Origin: Nitrospiraceae bacterium
GTDB taxonomy: Bacteria > Nitrospirota > Nitrospiria > Nitrospirales > UBA8639
DNA: 64,000 bases
Direction of reading: 5' to 3'
Assembly (NCBI GenBank): GCA_020632635.1
Contig: JACKFE010000002.1
Location: forward strand, 558,001-622,000
The position numbers and the translations under genes were made by a program. Positions within the stretch are counted from its first letter, which is position 1. The number at the start of each line of letters is the position of its first letter. Shown here one piece after another: positions 35,261 to 45,000 of this stretch. The notes under the pieces were generated by a model. That model worked only from the letters and a program-made list of their open reading frames with translations, made no database searches and was not told the origin of the DNA.

Positions 35261-36353
35261 GCGCCGACACCTTCCGTAATAATCGTGTAGGGACAATATG
35301 TGCGGCCTCAGCTGCCATACGGCCCAACTGGCCGCATGCCCCCAAGACATCATCCCCTCGGCTCCGGCGAAGATACACATCAAGACCGCCCTTTCGGACT
35401 GCTTGCTGGAACAGATCAATGGTATCTTGAGAAGGCCGCTGATAGGGACTCCCGGAATATTCATTAAAGGGAATCAAATTGACTTTACAACGAATTCCGT
35501 TCAACAACTTGATAAGGCGTTTCGCATCGTCCAGAGAGTCGTTGACTCGGGCTATCAAGACATACTCAAAGGTCAGCCGTCGGTCGCTCCGTTTGGCATA
35601 GGCACGACTGGCCTCAATAAGCTGCATCAGGTCGAACCGCTTATTAATCGCTGGCATGAGGAGGTGCCGCTGATGCGTCGTCGTCGCATTCAACGAAATG
35701 GCCAGATTCACCCCAAGCTGCTGAAGATCCTGAAAACGGGGAACCCACCCTGCGGTTGAGACCGTGATTCGACGCGGGGAAAAGCCCATTCCCCAATCCA
35801 CATTCGTCAATCGACGAATAGCTTCCGCCAAGGATTCGAAGTTCAATAACGGCTCGCCCATTCCCATAAACACCAATGAGGAAATCGACTCATCCTTGCC
35901 CAATAATCGTCGCGCATTCCAAACTTGATCCACGATTTCACGAGGAGCCAGGTTTCGCCGGAACCCGATCTGCGCAGTCAGGCAAAACCCGCAATCTAAC
36001 GTGCATCCCACTTGAGACGACACGCAAACAGTCCGACGATGCCCTTCCGGAATCATCACCGTTTCCACGGCTAACCCATCATCCAAAAGGCCGAGAAATT
36101 TTGTCGTTCCATCGTCAGCCACTTCCGGAACTGAAGGAGGGACTCGGCAAATCGTGGCTACAGCCTGAAGCCGATCCCGATCAACCTTGGACAAATTCGT
36201 CATTTCGGAAATACTCGACACACCATTCTGATATATCCACTTCAGGACTTGGCCGGCCCGATACCGAGGCCACCCCATTTTCGACCCAAGCGCTTCAATC
36301 TCCCCGACACTGAGATCCAATAAATTCTTAAGAGCTCCAGAATTTGTCATCAT
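35247..36353 (-). CDS. rlmN: Dual-specificity RNA methyltransferase RlmN
   Basis: 368 aa radical SAM enzyme that methylates C2 of A2503 in 23S rRNA and A37 of some tRNAs. CxxxCxxC cluster in VGCTLDCGFCLTAQIGFRRNL; LVFMGMGEPLLNF, GFSPRRITVSTAGWVPRF and AISLNATTTHQRHLLMPAINKR are standard. The RlmN methylatable Cys is in DDVLGACGQL near the C-terminus. Double ATG at 36353/36350 with a weak ribosome binding site. Coupled to larE. Confidence 0.94.
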   Translation of the reverse strand: MMTNSGALKNLLDLSVGEIEALGSKMGWPRYRAGQVLKWIYQNGVSSISEMTNLSKVDRDRLQAVATICRVPPSVPEVADDGTTKFLGLLDDGLAVETVMIPEGHRRTVCVSSQVGCTLDCGFCLTAQIGFRRNLAPREIVDQVWNARRLLGKDESISSLVFMGMGEPLLNFESLAEAIRRLTNVDWGMGFSPRRITVSTAGWVPRFQDLQQLGVNLAISLNATTTHQRHLLMPAINKRFDLMQLIEASRAYAKRSDRRLTFEYVLIARVNDSLDDAKRLIKLLNGIRCKVNLIPFNEYSGSPYQRPSQDTIDLFQQAVRKGGLDVYLRRSRGDDVLGACGQLGRMAAEAAHIVPTRLLRKVSAHAQP

Positions 36354-36932
36354 ATGTATATCTGTCGATAAAAAAGAAAAGGAATGCCCTCATGAAAGCC
36401 CATGATACTCATTCAAATCCGCCACATTGCCCTGATTATCTTCAATAAACACCAATACTTATGTAAGTCCAACTACAGGTCTATTCTCTAAGCATAAAAA
36501 GTAGCAGGTCATAACAAGCATGGCATTCTCCTTACCATACTATCCCGCCCATTGTCTCAAGTACCAACATCGCTCTCATTATCGGTATCGCTATGAAGCT
36601 AAAGCGCAATAACCGCACTTCAATAATTCGAGTTGAAATCAATTCACTAAAATACGTATATAATTCTAATTAAAATAATCTATTAATTATTAAACCTTAT
36701 TATTCTACTAAATGCAGCCGATATAAAAATACGTCATACAACAAATAGGCTTTCAATATTTGAGTATCATTTCTCTAGTTAAATGCCATAAAACCTATCA
36801 TTTCAAAATATACAATAGCGCGAATTTCACAAATTATTTTTATGCAAAATTAAAAAAATATTTAAACATTGCTTGTTGACATTGCTTTAAAACACGAATA
36901 AAATGACCACAACATATGGTGGAGACTAGAAG
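36354..36932. other. AT-rich intergenic region
   Basis: About 580 bases with strongly lowered G+C (36661-36720 is 12/60). No convincing gene; two tiny frames are listed among the rejected items. The downstream end holds the near-consensus promoter at 36876. The AT-rich track could act as an UP-like or silencing region, or be the remnant of inserted DNA. Confidence 0.6.
36876..36904 (+). promoter_or_regulatory. Near-consensus sigma-70 promoter
   Basis: TTGACA (36876-36881), a 17-base spacer, TAAAAT (36899-36904): the full -35 consensus and five of six in the -10, at ideal spacing, behind a very AT-rich track. Transcription start near 36911, giving a leader of about 22 bases with GGTGGAG before the ATG at 36933. 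The strongest promoter seen in the window. Confidence 0.8.
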
Positions 36933-37457
36933 ATGGAGGCACGGAGCGATGAGCTCAAAGACATTACTGATGGACTTGAACAGCGCATCAGGGTGTACGA
37001 AACAAAATTAAAAGATCTCCAAAAACAACGGGAGTTATTAGGTGAAGAAATCGCAACGGTTGAGAAATATCTGGAGTTGGCAAAAACGCTCTATCGGGTG
37101 GAAGCCGATAAAGCGAAGTTGGCGAGCCTATCCAACGAAATTATCCCGGATGAGGAGGGGCATGTGTCCCCAGCCGCTGTTGATGTCACGTCTAAATCGC
37201 GAGAAATTTTATTAGGGCGAAGCAAGTATGTCGGCATGAGCGTGCCGGATGCGGTGTATATGGTCTTACAAGAGGTAGGCTCTCCATTACACGCCAAAGA
37301 ACTCTTTCAACGACTCCAAGCAGGCGGAATGCCCATTCGAGGGAAAACTCCGGTCACCTCTGTGGCCACATCCCTCAAGCGGGATCCTCGCTTCCGCAAA
37401 GTCGGCCCCAACACATTCGAAGTCATCCAGGATAAGGCCTTTACCAAAGCCGTCTAG
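36933..37457 (+). CDS. Coiled-coil / HARE-HTH protein
   Basis: 174 aa. N-terminal coiled coil (about 1-67; LEQRIRVYETKLKDLQKQRELLGEEI), a linker, then a HARE-HTH winged-helix domain (about 100-165; SVPDAVYMVLQEVGSPLHAKELFQRLQAGG, TSVATSLKRDPRFRKVGPNTFEV). HARE-HTH domains occur in RNA polymerase delta, restriction endonucleases and chromatin proteins and bind DNA or partners, often linked to nucleic-acid modification. Strong promoter directly upstream; GGTGGAG is the ribosome binding site. Likely a nucleoid or transcription-associated protein. Confidence 0.82.
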   Translation: MEARSDELKDITDGLEQRIRVYETKLKDLQKQRELLGEEIATVEKYLELAKTLYRVEADKAKLASLSNEIIPDEEGHVSPAAVDVTSKSREILLGRSKYVGMSVPDAVYMVLQEVGSPLHAKELFQRLQAGGMPIRGKTPVTSVATSLKRDPRFRKVGPNTFEVIQDKAFTKAV

Positions 37458-37512
37458 GCTATGAAGACGGAAATATAAACATCACGGAATTTTGTGAAAG
37501 GGGGTGAGTGAA

Positions 37513-37593
37513 TTGGCAGCTACAAAAAAGAAAGCCGCTCCAAAAAAGAAAGCCGCGGCAGCCAAACCGAAAGCAAAAGCGAAGAAGAAGTAG
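37513..37593 (+). CDS. Lys/Ala-rich 26-residue micro-peptide
   Basis: 26 codons from TTG at 37513 (or 29 from a GTG at 37504, same frame), stop TAG at 37591-37593. GGGGGTG lies a few bases before the TTG. The product has repeats of KKKAAP/KKKAAAAK and ends KAKAKKK, like histone H1-type or AlgP-type tails, so it probably binds DNA or RNA. It sits 55 bases behind the HARE-HTH gene and is closed by a strong terminator, which supports it being the end of a real transcript. Confidence 0.6.
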   Translation: MAATKKKAAPKKKAAAAKPKAKAKKK

Positions 37594-37620
37594 ACTGTAG
37601 TTCCCGCCTGCAGTGCCGTT

Positions 37621-37652
37621 GGGGGTGGGGCCACCCACCCCCGATGTGTTTT
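37621..37652 (+). terminator. Terminator behind the HARE-HTH/micro-peptide unit
   Basis: Perfect 9-bp G+C stem: GGGGGTGGG (37621-37629) with CCCACCCCC (37634-37642), loop GCCA, followed by GATGTGTTTTC. Strong stem but a short, offset T-run. Confidence 0.7.
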
Positions 37653-37729
37653 CATCGTTCCAAGCCTTCCGACCACATGCTTTATTTCACCCACGCCAAT
37701 CCTGAGATTGGCTCAGAAAGATTTGCCCA

Positions 37730-38551
37730 TTGACGACGACCACACTCACCCAGCATGAAATTCACACAATCTTAGAGGTGGCCATCCTGGCCGCCAGGCA
37801 AGGCGGAGCCATTTTATTGGACTACGCCCAAAAAGGCTTTGAGATTCATCGGAAGGGCCAATCCATTAACTTGGTCACCGAAGCCGATCTTCATTCTGAA
37901 AAAACCGTTATCCACACGATTCACCAGGCCTTTCCCGACCATCAAATCCTCAGCGAAGAACAAGGTCTGCAAGATATTCCCACGCATCCCATCAAATGGA
38001 TAGTGGACCCACTAGACGGCACCACTAACTTTACGCATGGCTTTCCCATGTATAACGTGTCCATCGGCGTCGAATATCAGGGCACCTGCCTGATCGGAGT
38101 CGTCTATGATCCCACCCGGGATGAGCTGTTTGTGGGCCAACAAGGAAAAGGCGCCACACTCAATGGCACCCCCATCCATGTATCCCTGACGCCAAAACTC
38201 AATGAAGCCCTTCTGACGACCGGCTTCGCCTATGACGTGCATACCGCCAAGGATAATAATCTGAAGGAATTCTGTGCCTTCACCGTGCGCGCACGCGGCA
38301 TGCGCCGGACCGGCACCGCGGCGATTGATCTCTGTTACATCGCTGCCGGCCGATTGGACGGATTTTGGGAATTGCAACTCAACCCATGGGATACCGCGGC
38401 TGGAAAAGTCATCGTGGAAGAAGCAGGCGGGAAGATCACAAACTATGCAGGCGAACCCTATTCCATTTATGGCCATACGCTCATCGCCAGCAATGGACTC
38501 ATCCATCAGGAGATGATCGACGTGTTAAAGAGTTGTCGTGAAGAACAATGA
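37730..38551 (+). CDS. suhB: Inositol monophosphatase family protein
   Basis: 273 aa, TTG start. Mg2+-dependent phosphatase: motif 1 WIVDPLDGTTNFTHGFP, upstream ILSEEQG (metal Glu), and motif 2 NPWDTAAGKVIVEEAGG. Members dephosphorylate inositol-1-phosphate, NADP, PAP or fructose-1,6-bisphosphate; the bacterial SuhB type also assists ribosome biogenesis. The protein is near the usual 265-275 length. Substrate is not determined by sequence. Confidence 0.92.
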   Translation: MTTTTLTQHEIHTILEVAILAARQGGAILLDYAQKGFEIHRKGQSINLVTEADLHSEKTVIHTIHQAFPDHQILSEEQGLQDIPTHPIKWIVDPLDGTTNFTHGFPMYNVSIGVEYQGTCLIGVVYDPTRDELFVGQQGKGATLNGTPIHVSLTPKLNEALLTTGFAYDVHTAKDNNLKEFCAFTVRARGMRRTGTAAIDLCYIAAGRLDGFWELQLNPWDTAAGKVIVEEAGGKITNYAGEPYSIYGHTLIASNGLIHQEMIDVLKSCREEQ

Positions 38552-38959
38552 AGTCACAATAGAATGAGTGTATTGCACTAAATAATCAGTCTCGTCTAGA
38601 CCAATTTTTCAAGACCCGTATTGGAACGAAGCGCTGACCCGCCCCTTTCCGTCGCCCAATTTCTGCCTCATTTAGCTTGTACCAACATGACACAGGGGAT
38701 CATACTTTTCCAGGAATCTTCGGCAAAGATACAAATTGGTTTATCCGTTTTTCACAGAGCGTTCACTGCCCTCTGCTCAAGCTAGGCCTATTCTGAGTTG
38801 TTGCCCTCCAAATATTTCCCTTCTTCTGAGTGTTGCCTAAACAGAAGAAACGACCAGAAGAAATCTGTTTTTTTAAACCCAGAAACTACCGAAATAGAGA
38901 GAAACTAAGGGAAAGGGTTCAGCGATTAATTGAAAAATCTCCAATCAGCTGGATTCAGA
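38552..38959. other. Intergenic, convergent suhB/prfC
   Basis: About 400 bases between convergent genes. No gene, tRNA or clear terminator found. A loose AACAGA...TCTGTT repeat near 38838-38867 followed by T residues has an 18-base loop, too open to call. Confidence 0.4.
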
Positions 38960-40570
38960 TTACCCCATATCCTTGAAATCATGCTGAGGGTTACGTTCGC
39001 GGGCGAAGTTTTTTGACCAGGCGCTTCTGAACAGCACCACGGCCCGATCCTGGCTGTCCTTCACGACCAAGGCATCGGAGGGCGGCTTAAACGTCTCAAC
39101 ATCCCCGACCAGCCACGCGCTGGATTCATAGGGCAGCATGTCGACAATCGTCTTCACCCGGTATTCGCTTTGCAGCCGGAATTCCAACACATCAAACTGT
39201 AATTTTCCGACCGCCGCCACAAAAAACTCGAGTCCGTCCATGCTACGCAGGATTTGGATCGTGCCTTCCTTGGCCAGTTGCTCGATCCCTTTGTCGAACG
39301 ATTTTCGCATGGTGGTATCGGTTGGCCGCACGCGGGCAAAGACTTCCGGTTGAAATTGAGGCAATGGCTTATAATTAAACCCATTGGCTACCGAAATCGT
39401 ATCGCCGATCTGAAACACGCCCGTATTGATAATGCCAATGACGTCACCGGGATACGCGACGTCCACGGTATGACGATCCTTCGCCACCATACTATGCGGA
39501 CGGGACAAGCGGACTTCCGACTTTGTCCGATGGTGCGTCACCACCATATCCCGGTCGAACTTTCCTGAGCAGACCCGCATAAACGCCGTGCTATCCCGAT
39601 GCCTGGGATTCATATTGGCCTGTAGTTTAAACACATAGGCGCTGAACGGCGTTTCAACGGGATCGATCAGACGTTCGTCGCCATTCGGCAAATCAGCGAA
39701 TCGCCCCCTGGCTGACGGCGCCAATTCGACGAACGCATCAAAAAAGGCTTCCACTCCGAAGTTCGTCAACGCCGATCCAAAAAACACGGGCGTCACCTTC
39801 CCATTTTGGAATTCGTCTTTGGAGAACGGATTCCCGGCAATTTCCAGTAATTCCAAATCATGCGTCAATTCTTCCCACACATAATCCGGCACCCGGCGTT
39901 TCACGGAAGGATCGTCGAGCAACAGTTCAGTCAGATCCGGTTTTGCGGCCCCGGCCGAGGCCGTCTTGGTATACAACAGCACATGACGAGTCTCTCGGTT
40001 TACCACCCCCAGAAAATCACGACCTGATCCGATCGGCCAGTTGATAGCACTGGCATGAATGCCCAGCACCTCTTCCACTTCGGCCATCAAATCCAAGGGA
40101 GCCCGTCCAGGCAAATCCATTTTATTGATAAACGTCAAGACCGGAATTTGACGAAGCCGGCAGACCTCAAATAATTTTCGCGTTTGCGTCTCCACGCCCT
40201 TGGCGGCATCGATGACCATGATGGCGCTGTCCGCCGCCGTGAGCGTCCGGTAGGTATCTTCACAAAAGTCCTGATGCCCTGGTGTATCCAGCACATTAAT
40301 GACCGCCCCTTTATACCCAAACTGCATCGCCGACGCCGTGATGGAAATCCCGCGCTCTTGCTCCATCTCCATCCAATCGGAGGTGGCCAGCTTCCCGCTT
40401 TTTCTGGCGCCGACCATCCCAGCGGTTCTCACCATGCCTGAATACAATAAGAGTTTTTCAGTCAGGGTCGTTTTTCCGGCGTCGGGATGACTGATAATGG
40501 CAAAGGTCCGGCGTTTACTTGCTGCCGTCCGGATCTCTTGTTTTACTTGTGTGGCGACGTGATCAGTCAT
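38960..40570 (-). CDS. prfC: Peptide chain release factor 3
   Basis: 536 aa translational GTPase that removes RF1/RF2 from the ribosome after termination. G1 SHPDAGKTTLTEKLLL, G2/G3 GISITASAMQF and DTPGHQDF, G4 NKMD. Domain 2 and the RF3-specific C-terminus (IQILRSMDGLEFFVAAVGKLQFDVLEFRLQSEY) separate it from EF-G. Located 144 bp downstream of the efflux operon on the same strand; probably a separate transcript. Confidence 0.95.
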   Translation of the reverse strand: MTDHVATQVKQEIRTAASKRRTFAIISHPDAGKTTLTEKLLLYSGMVRTAGMVGARKSGKLATSDWMEMEQERGISITASAMQFGYKGAVINVLDTPGHQDFCEDTYRTLTAADSAIMVIDAAKGVETQTRKLFEVCRLRQIPVLTFINKMDLPGRAPLDLMAEVEEVLGIHASAINWPIGSGRDFLGVVNRETRHVLLYTKTASAGAAKPDLTELLLDDPSVKRRVPDYVWEELTHDLELLEIAGNPFSKDEFQNGKVTPVFFGSALTNFGVEAFFDAFVELAPSARGRFADLPNGDERLIDPVETPFSAYVFKLQANMNPRHRDSTAFMRVCSGKFDRDMVVTHHRTKSEVRLSRPHSMVAKDRHTVDVAYPGDVIGIINTGVFQIGDTISVANGFNYKPLPQFQPEVFARVRPTDTTMRKSFDKGIEQLAKEGTIQILRSMDGLEFFVAAVGKLQFDVLEFRLQSEYRVKTIVDMLPYESSAWLVGDVETFKPPSDALVVKDSQDRAVVLFRSAWSKNFARERNPQHDFKDMG

Positions 40571-40714
40571 GGTCCCCAGTCATTGTGTGTGTGACATTCC
40601 ATCCAAACACTCGGCCCGAGACATCATGATGGAGAGGACAGCAAAGGACTCCAAAATTTCCTCCGTGCCGGCCTGGCTTCATTCATAGCAGGCCATTCGC
40701 TCCACCGTCCAGGA

Positions 40715-42058
40715 TTATAAGTCTTCCAAGCGTCCCTGGGCACGAGCCAGATTAATTCGTGACCCATTATACCGGAACAAGGCCTCAATAATATTGTCCC
40801 GAGCCTGAGCCACACGGGTTTGCGCATCCGTCACTTCAATATTGGTGGCCACCCCCACCGCAAACCGCTCGCGGGAAAGAGCTAATTCAGTCAACGCCAA
40901 CTTCAGGCCTTCTTCCGCCACCGCGACTTGCTGTCGGGATGAGTTCAGCGTCAACATGGCATCCCGCACCTCCAGACTGACCTGATATTGCACATCTTGA
41001 GTCTTAATGGCCTCTTGTCTCACGACACTGCGGCTCTCGGAAATACGGCCCTCCCTCGCTCCCCCATCGAAAATCGGAACCGTCATCAATACTTGCACAT
41101 TGTCTGTCGTCAACATGTCGGGAATCTGATTGCCAATCATCCCCACATCCCCTGAGGCTTGCACGGACGGCAACCGTTCACTCGTCACCGAACTCAAGGT
41201 CAACGCCGCCAATCGTTCCCGGGTCTTTTGCACTTTGAGTTCCGTTCGATGTTCCTGGGCAACCGCCAAGGCTTCGGCAATCGTTTGATCGGGAACCGCC
41301 ACCAACGACATTTCATCGGTCAAGGTCAGACTCACATCAAAAGAGAGGCCAATGGCCCGAATCAAATTGAGTTTAGCCCGATCCCGATCATTTTCCGCCA
41401 CTAATAACTGTTGTCGCACATTTTCCAATTGCACTTTTGAACGCGTGACATCCAAACTGGTGGCCATCCCCGCAGCCTTTCGCTCCGTCGCCAATCGGAG
41501 TAATTCCTCATTGAGCGTGACGTCCGCTTTTCTGGCATCCACGGCGGCCATTGCCCGCAGCGTCTCCAAATACACGAGGCCCACGGTCGCCATGGAATCA
41601 CGCTTGGTCACCTCGGCATTCAAGGACGCCACATCCACGCCGGCTTTCGCCGCCCGCCACTTTTGAATGAGGCTTAAGCTAAAGACATTCTGAGTCAAAG
41701 TCGCCCGCGCTTCATAAAAATCTTTGGGACCGGTCACCGTCGGGCTCCCACCGAATGACCCGGTAAAAAACCGCCGTCTGGCACCACTGAGTCGTCCAGA
41801 CAGATTCGGCAGTAATTCACCCAATTGCGTATTCGCCACATCCTGAGCTTGCCCAATTCGCTCTTTAAAGAGACGAATGGTGGGATTTTGATCCACGGCG
41901 GCCTCCATGGCATCCCGCAAACTCAGTCGCAATTCGGGAGGATCGGAAGACGTCAACGGAGCATCGGTGCCCGCCCAGGATGCCGGCACCACGGCCAGCC
42001 CCATTCCCAGGATCAGACTCCAAAACCAAACACCATGTGTGCATGCTGATGATTGCAT
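40715..42058 (-). CDS. TolC-family outer membrane efflux protein
   Basis: 447 aa with a signal peptide (VWFWSLILGMGLAVVPASWAG). Two OEP repeats of long helices and strands (LRDAMEAAVDQNPTIRLFKERIGQAQ; AEALAVAQEHRTELKVQKTRERLAALTL). Forms the trimeric outer-membrane channel for the RND pump encoded directly upstream (24 bp). Last gene of the tetR-MFP-RND-OMP operon. TolC/OprM-type lipidation Cys is not seen at the mature start, so probably not lipid-anchored. Confidence 0.92.
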   Translation of the reverse strand: MQSSACTHGVWFWSLILGMGLAVVPASWAGTDAPLTSSDPPELRLSLRDAMEAAVDQNPTIRLFKERIGQAQDVANTQLGELLPNLSGRLSGARRRFFTGSFGGSPTVTGPKDFYEARATLTQNVFSLSLIQKWRAAKAGVDVASLNAEVTKRDSMATVGLVYLETLRAMAAVDARKADVTLNEELLRLATERKAAGMATSLDVTRSKVQLENVRQQLLVAENDRDRAKLNLIRAIGLSFDVSLTLTDEMSLVAVPDQTIAEALAVAQEHRTELKVQKTRERLAALTLSSVTSERLPSVQASGDVGMIGNQIPDMLTTDNVQVLMTVPIFDGGAREGRISESRSVVRQEAIKTQDVQYQVSLEVRDAMLTLNSSRQQVAVAEEGLKLALTELALSRERFAVGVATNIEVTDAQTRVAQARDNIIEALFRYNGSRINLARAQGRLEDL

Positions 42059-42082
42059 AGTCCCTCGTTCACGATTCGAATG

Positions 42083-45000
42083 TTATGCCTGATGGCCGGA
42101 CGGCTGGGCTGAAAACCGCGGCGTGCGTCGAGCCGCCCACTTCTGTTGAGCTTCCATCACAAGCGTAAATAACGCCGGTATCACAATCAAGGTAAAGACC
42201 GTGGAGACTAACAGGCCTCCCAACACCACACTGCCGATCCCGCGATACAGCTCCGAACCGGCACCGGAAGACACGACCAGCGGAAACAGGCCGAATAATG
42301 TGGTGAGGGTGGTCATCATAATCGGCCGCACGCGAATCTTGACCGATTCGCGAATGGCTTCACGAAGCGGCAAGCCATTGGCGAACTCGAGGTCCAGCGC
42401 ATCAGACTCTTGCTCGCCTTTCATGAAATTCAGGGCCTGGTGTACCACCAAAATTGCATTGTTCACCACCACACCAATAAGAATGACGAAACCCAGCATC
42501 GTTAACACATCCAGCGGCTGGTAGGCCACGAAGTTATTGACCAGCGACAATCCCAAGAACCCTCCCGCAGCAGCAAACGGCACCGTAAAAATAATAACCA
42601 GAGGATAGAGAAAACTTTCAAACAAGGCCGCCATTAACAGATAGGTAATCGTAAAGGCCAGGATAAAGTTCCATTTCAAGGCTTCATAGGTTTTCGTGAG
42701 GTCATCCGCTTTTCCCGAAATCCTCACGTTATAGAGCCGACCCAACGTGCCGCCTTCTTTGAGAGGAATCAGCACGTGATCCCGAATGATATCCATGGCT
42801 TGCTCCAACGCCATATCCGATGGGGGAATGACCTGAATCGCAATGGACCGCTCTTGCTCGATATGATTGATTTGCTCAGGGCCGGCCACCAATTGAATAT
42901 CCGCGATATTGCCCACCGTCGTCAGATGCCCCCCCTTGGTATAAATGGGAATGGTATTCAGCGCATTGGTCCGGTCCGCAAATCGATCCAAACCGCGAAT
43001 CGTCAAATCAATCTCATCCCCTTCAAATTGGAAGTCACTGGCCTTGGCTCCATCCACCAATGCGTCAATCGTAAACCCTAATTCCTGATTGGTCATTTGC
43101 ACATCGGCTGCCCGGTCCCGCTTCACCGTCACCCGCACTTCCGGACTCCCCAAATCCAGACTGGGAATGGGACGAATCTGTGCTTCCGGAATCATGCCCT
43201 TCACCTGACCAAAAATTTGTCCGCCCAGTTCCACCAACGTCTCCAGTTCAGGTCCGGTAATTTCAATATCAATGTTTCGACCTTCCCCTAATCCGCGCTC
43301 GAAGAGTCCTCGCTGGGTAATAATGCCGATGACCCCCGGCAAATCGGCCGTGGCCTTTCGGAAGATGGGAATTAATTCCTGAACCCGCATCGGATCATTG
43401 ACCCGTCCACCCATAAAGACCGACTTCCCCCGGGCTACATAAAAGAAATTCATGATGCTCGGACCATCCAACGACGCTTCTTCAGGAGATCCAGGCTTGG
43501 CATCCCAATACGGTTGCAAATGGGATTCAATGACCTTTCCCATCTTCACGAATTCCTCGACATTGTATCCTGGAGGAGGCAAGAGAATACCGATCACGAG
43601 ATTCCGGTTGCCTTGGGGGAGATATTCGGCCTTTGGGAGAAGAGCCCAACTTAAAAAAACCGCCAACGACGTAAACCCCAAAATCGTCACGCTTCGCCAA
43701 AAGACACTTCCGCTTAATCCATAGACCAAAGTTCCCAGCCCTCGCTGAACACGGGTTAACAGTCGACCTGAAGAAGCCACCGACTCCTGGGCGGGTTGCC
43801 CCACCAGTTCCTGCCGAACCCCGGCAGGAACTGGGGTAGACGTTCGAACGGTTTTCAGGACACGAGCCGAAAGACAGGGAATCACCGTCATTGAGACAAT
43901 GAGACTCAGCCCCACCCCCGCACTGATGGCAATGGCGATATCCCTGAATAATTGACCAGACTGTTCTTCAATGAACACAATGGGGACAAAGACCGCAATG
44001 GTTGTTAATGTACTAGCCAGTACCGCCCCCCAGACTTCCACCGTTCCATCATAAGCAGCCTGAAACAGCGATTTTCCCAATTCCCGATGCCGATAGATAT
44101 TTTCCAGCACCACAATAGAGTTATCCACCAACATGCCTGCGGCGAAAGTCATACCAGCCAGACTGATGACATTGAAATTTCGCCCAAGCACCCAGAGCAT
44201 GATGAATGTCCCCATCATACTGATTGGAATGGCCAATCCTACGACGAGGGTGCTGCTTCCCGTCCGGAGAAACAAATACAAAATGGCAATCGCCAGCATG
44301 CTACCAACCACCAAATTTTGCTGGACCAACGACAACGACCGATTGATGTATAGCGTTTCATCATAGACCTGGAACAGATAAAATCCTCGAGGCTCCAGGA
44401 TCTCGTCATTGAGTTCAATGACCGCCGCTTTCAACCCATCCATCGCCTCCAGCACATTGGCCCCTGTCTGCCGAATGGCATTCACCGCAATGGAGGCATG
44501 TCCCTTTTGACGGACCACATGGGTGGCGTCTTTGTATCCGATTGACGCATGCGCCACATCCCGCACATACACCGGAGCCCCGCCCCGCCGAGTAATAACG
44601 ACGTTTTCCACATCTTTCGCGTCACGGTATTCCCCAACTGTTCTGACGACATAGGATCGCTTACCCTCATCAAAGTCACCGGCACTATAGTCACGATTTT
44701 CCTGATCCAAGGCTCGGGCCAGATCCAATAGCGTGAGTGACCGGGCCGCTAATTTGGCCGGATCAACAGTGACACGCAATTCTCGTTCACGCCCTCCGTA
44801 CACATTCGAGGCTGCCACGCCGGGAATCCGTTCGAACCGTGCCTTAATCACATCTTCCGCAAAATCCCGCATCGTCTCGATCTGGACAGGATTTCCTTCG
44901 CGAGTTTCGAGAATAAACCAGGCCATGGCTGCGCCTCGTGTATCGGCACTGCTGATGACTGGCTCATCCGCTTCTAAGGGATATTCCTTGACCTGATTCA

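Noticed and set aside
36391..36447. 18-codon frame with His/Cys residues after an AAGGA site, and a 30-codon Tyr/Arg/His-rich frame near 36520
   Set aside because: Both lie in AT-rich non-coding DNA, lack context, and could easily arise by chance; kept only as a note.
38838..38872. AACAGA...TCTGTT followed by T residues as a terminator
   Set aside because: The loop would be 18 bases and the stem only six A/T-rich pairs.
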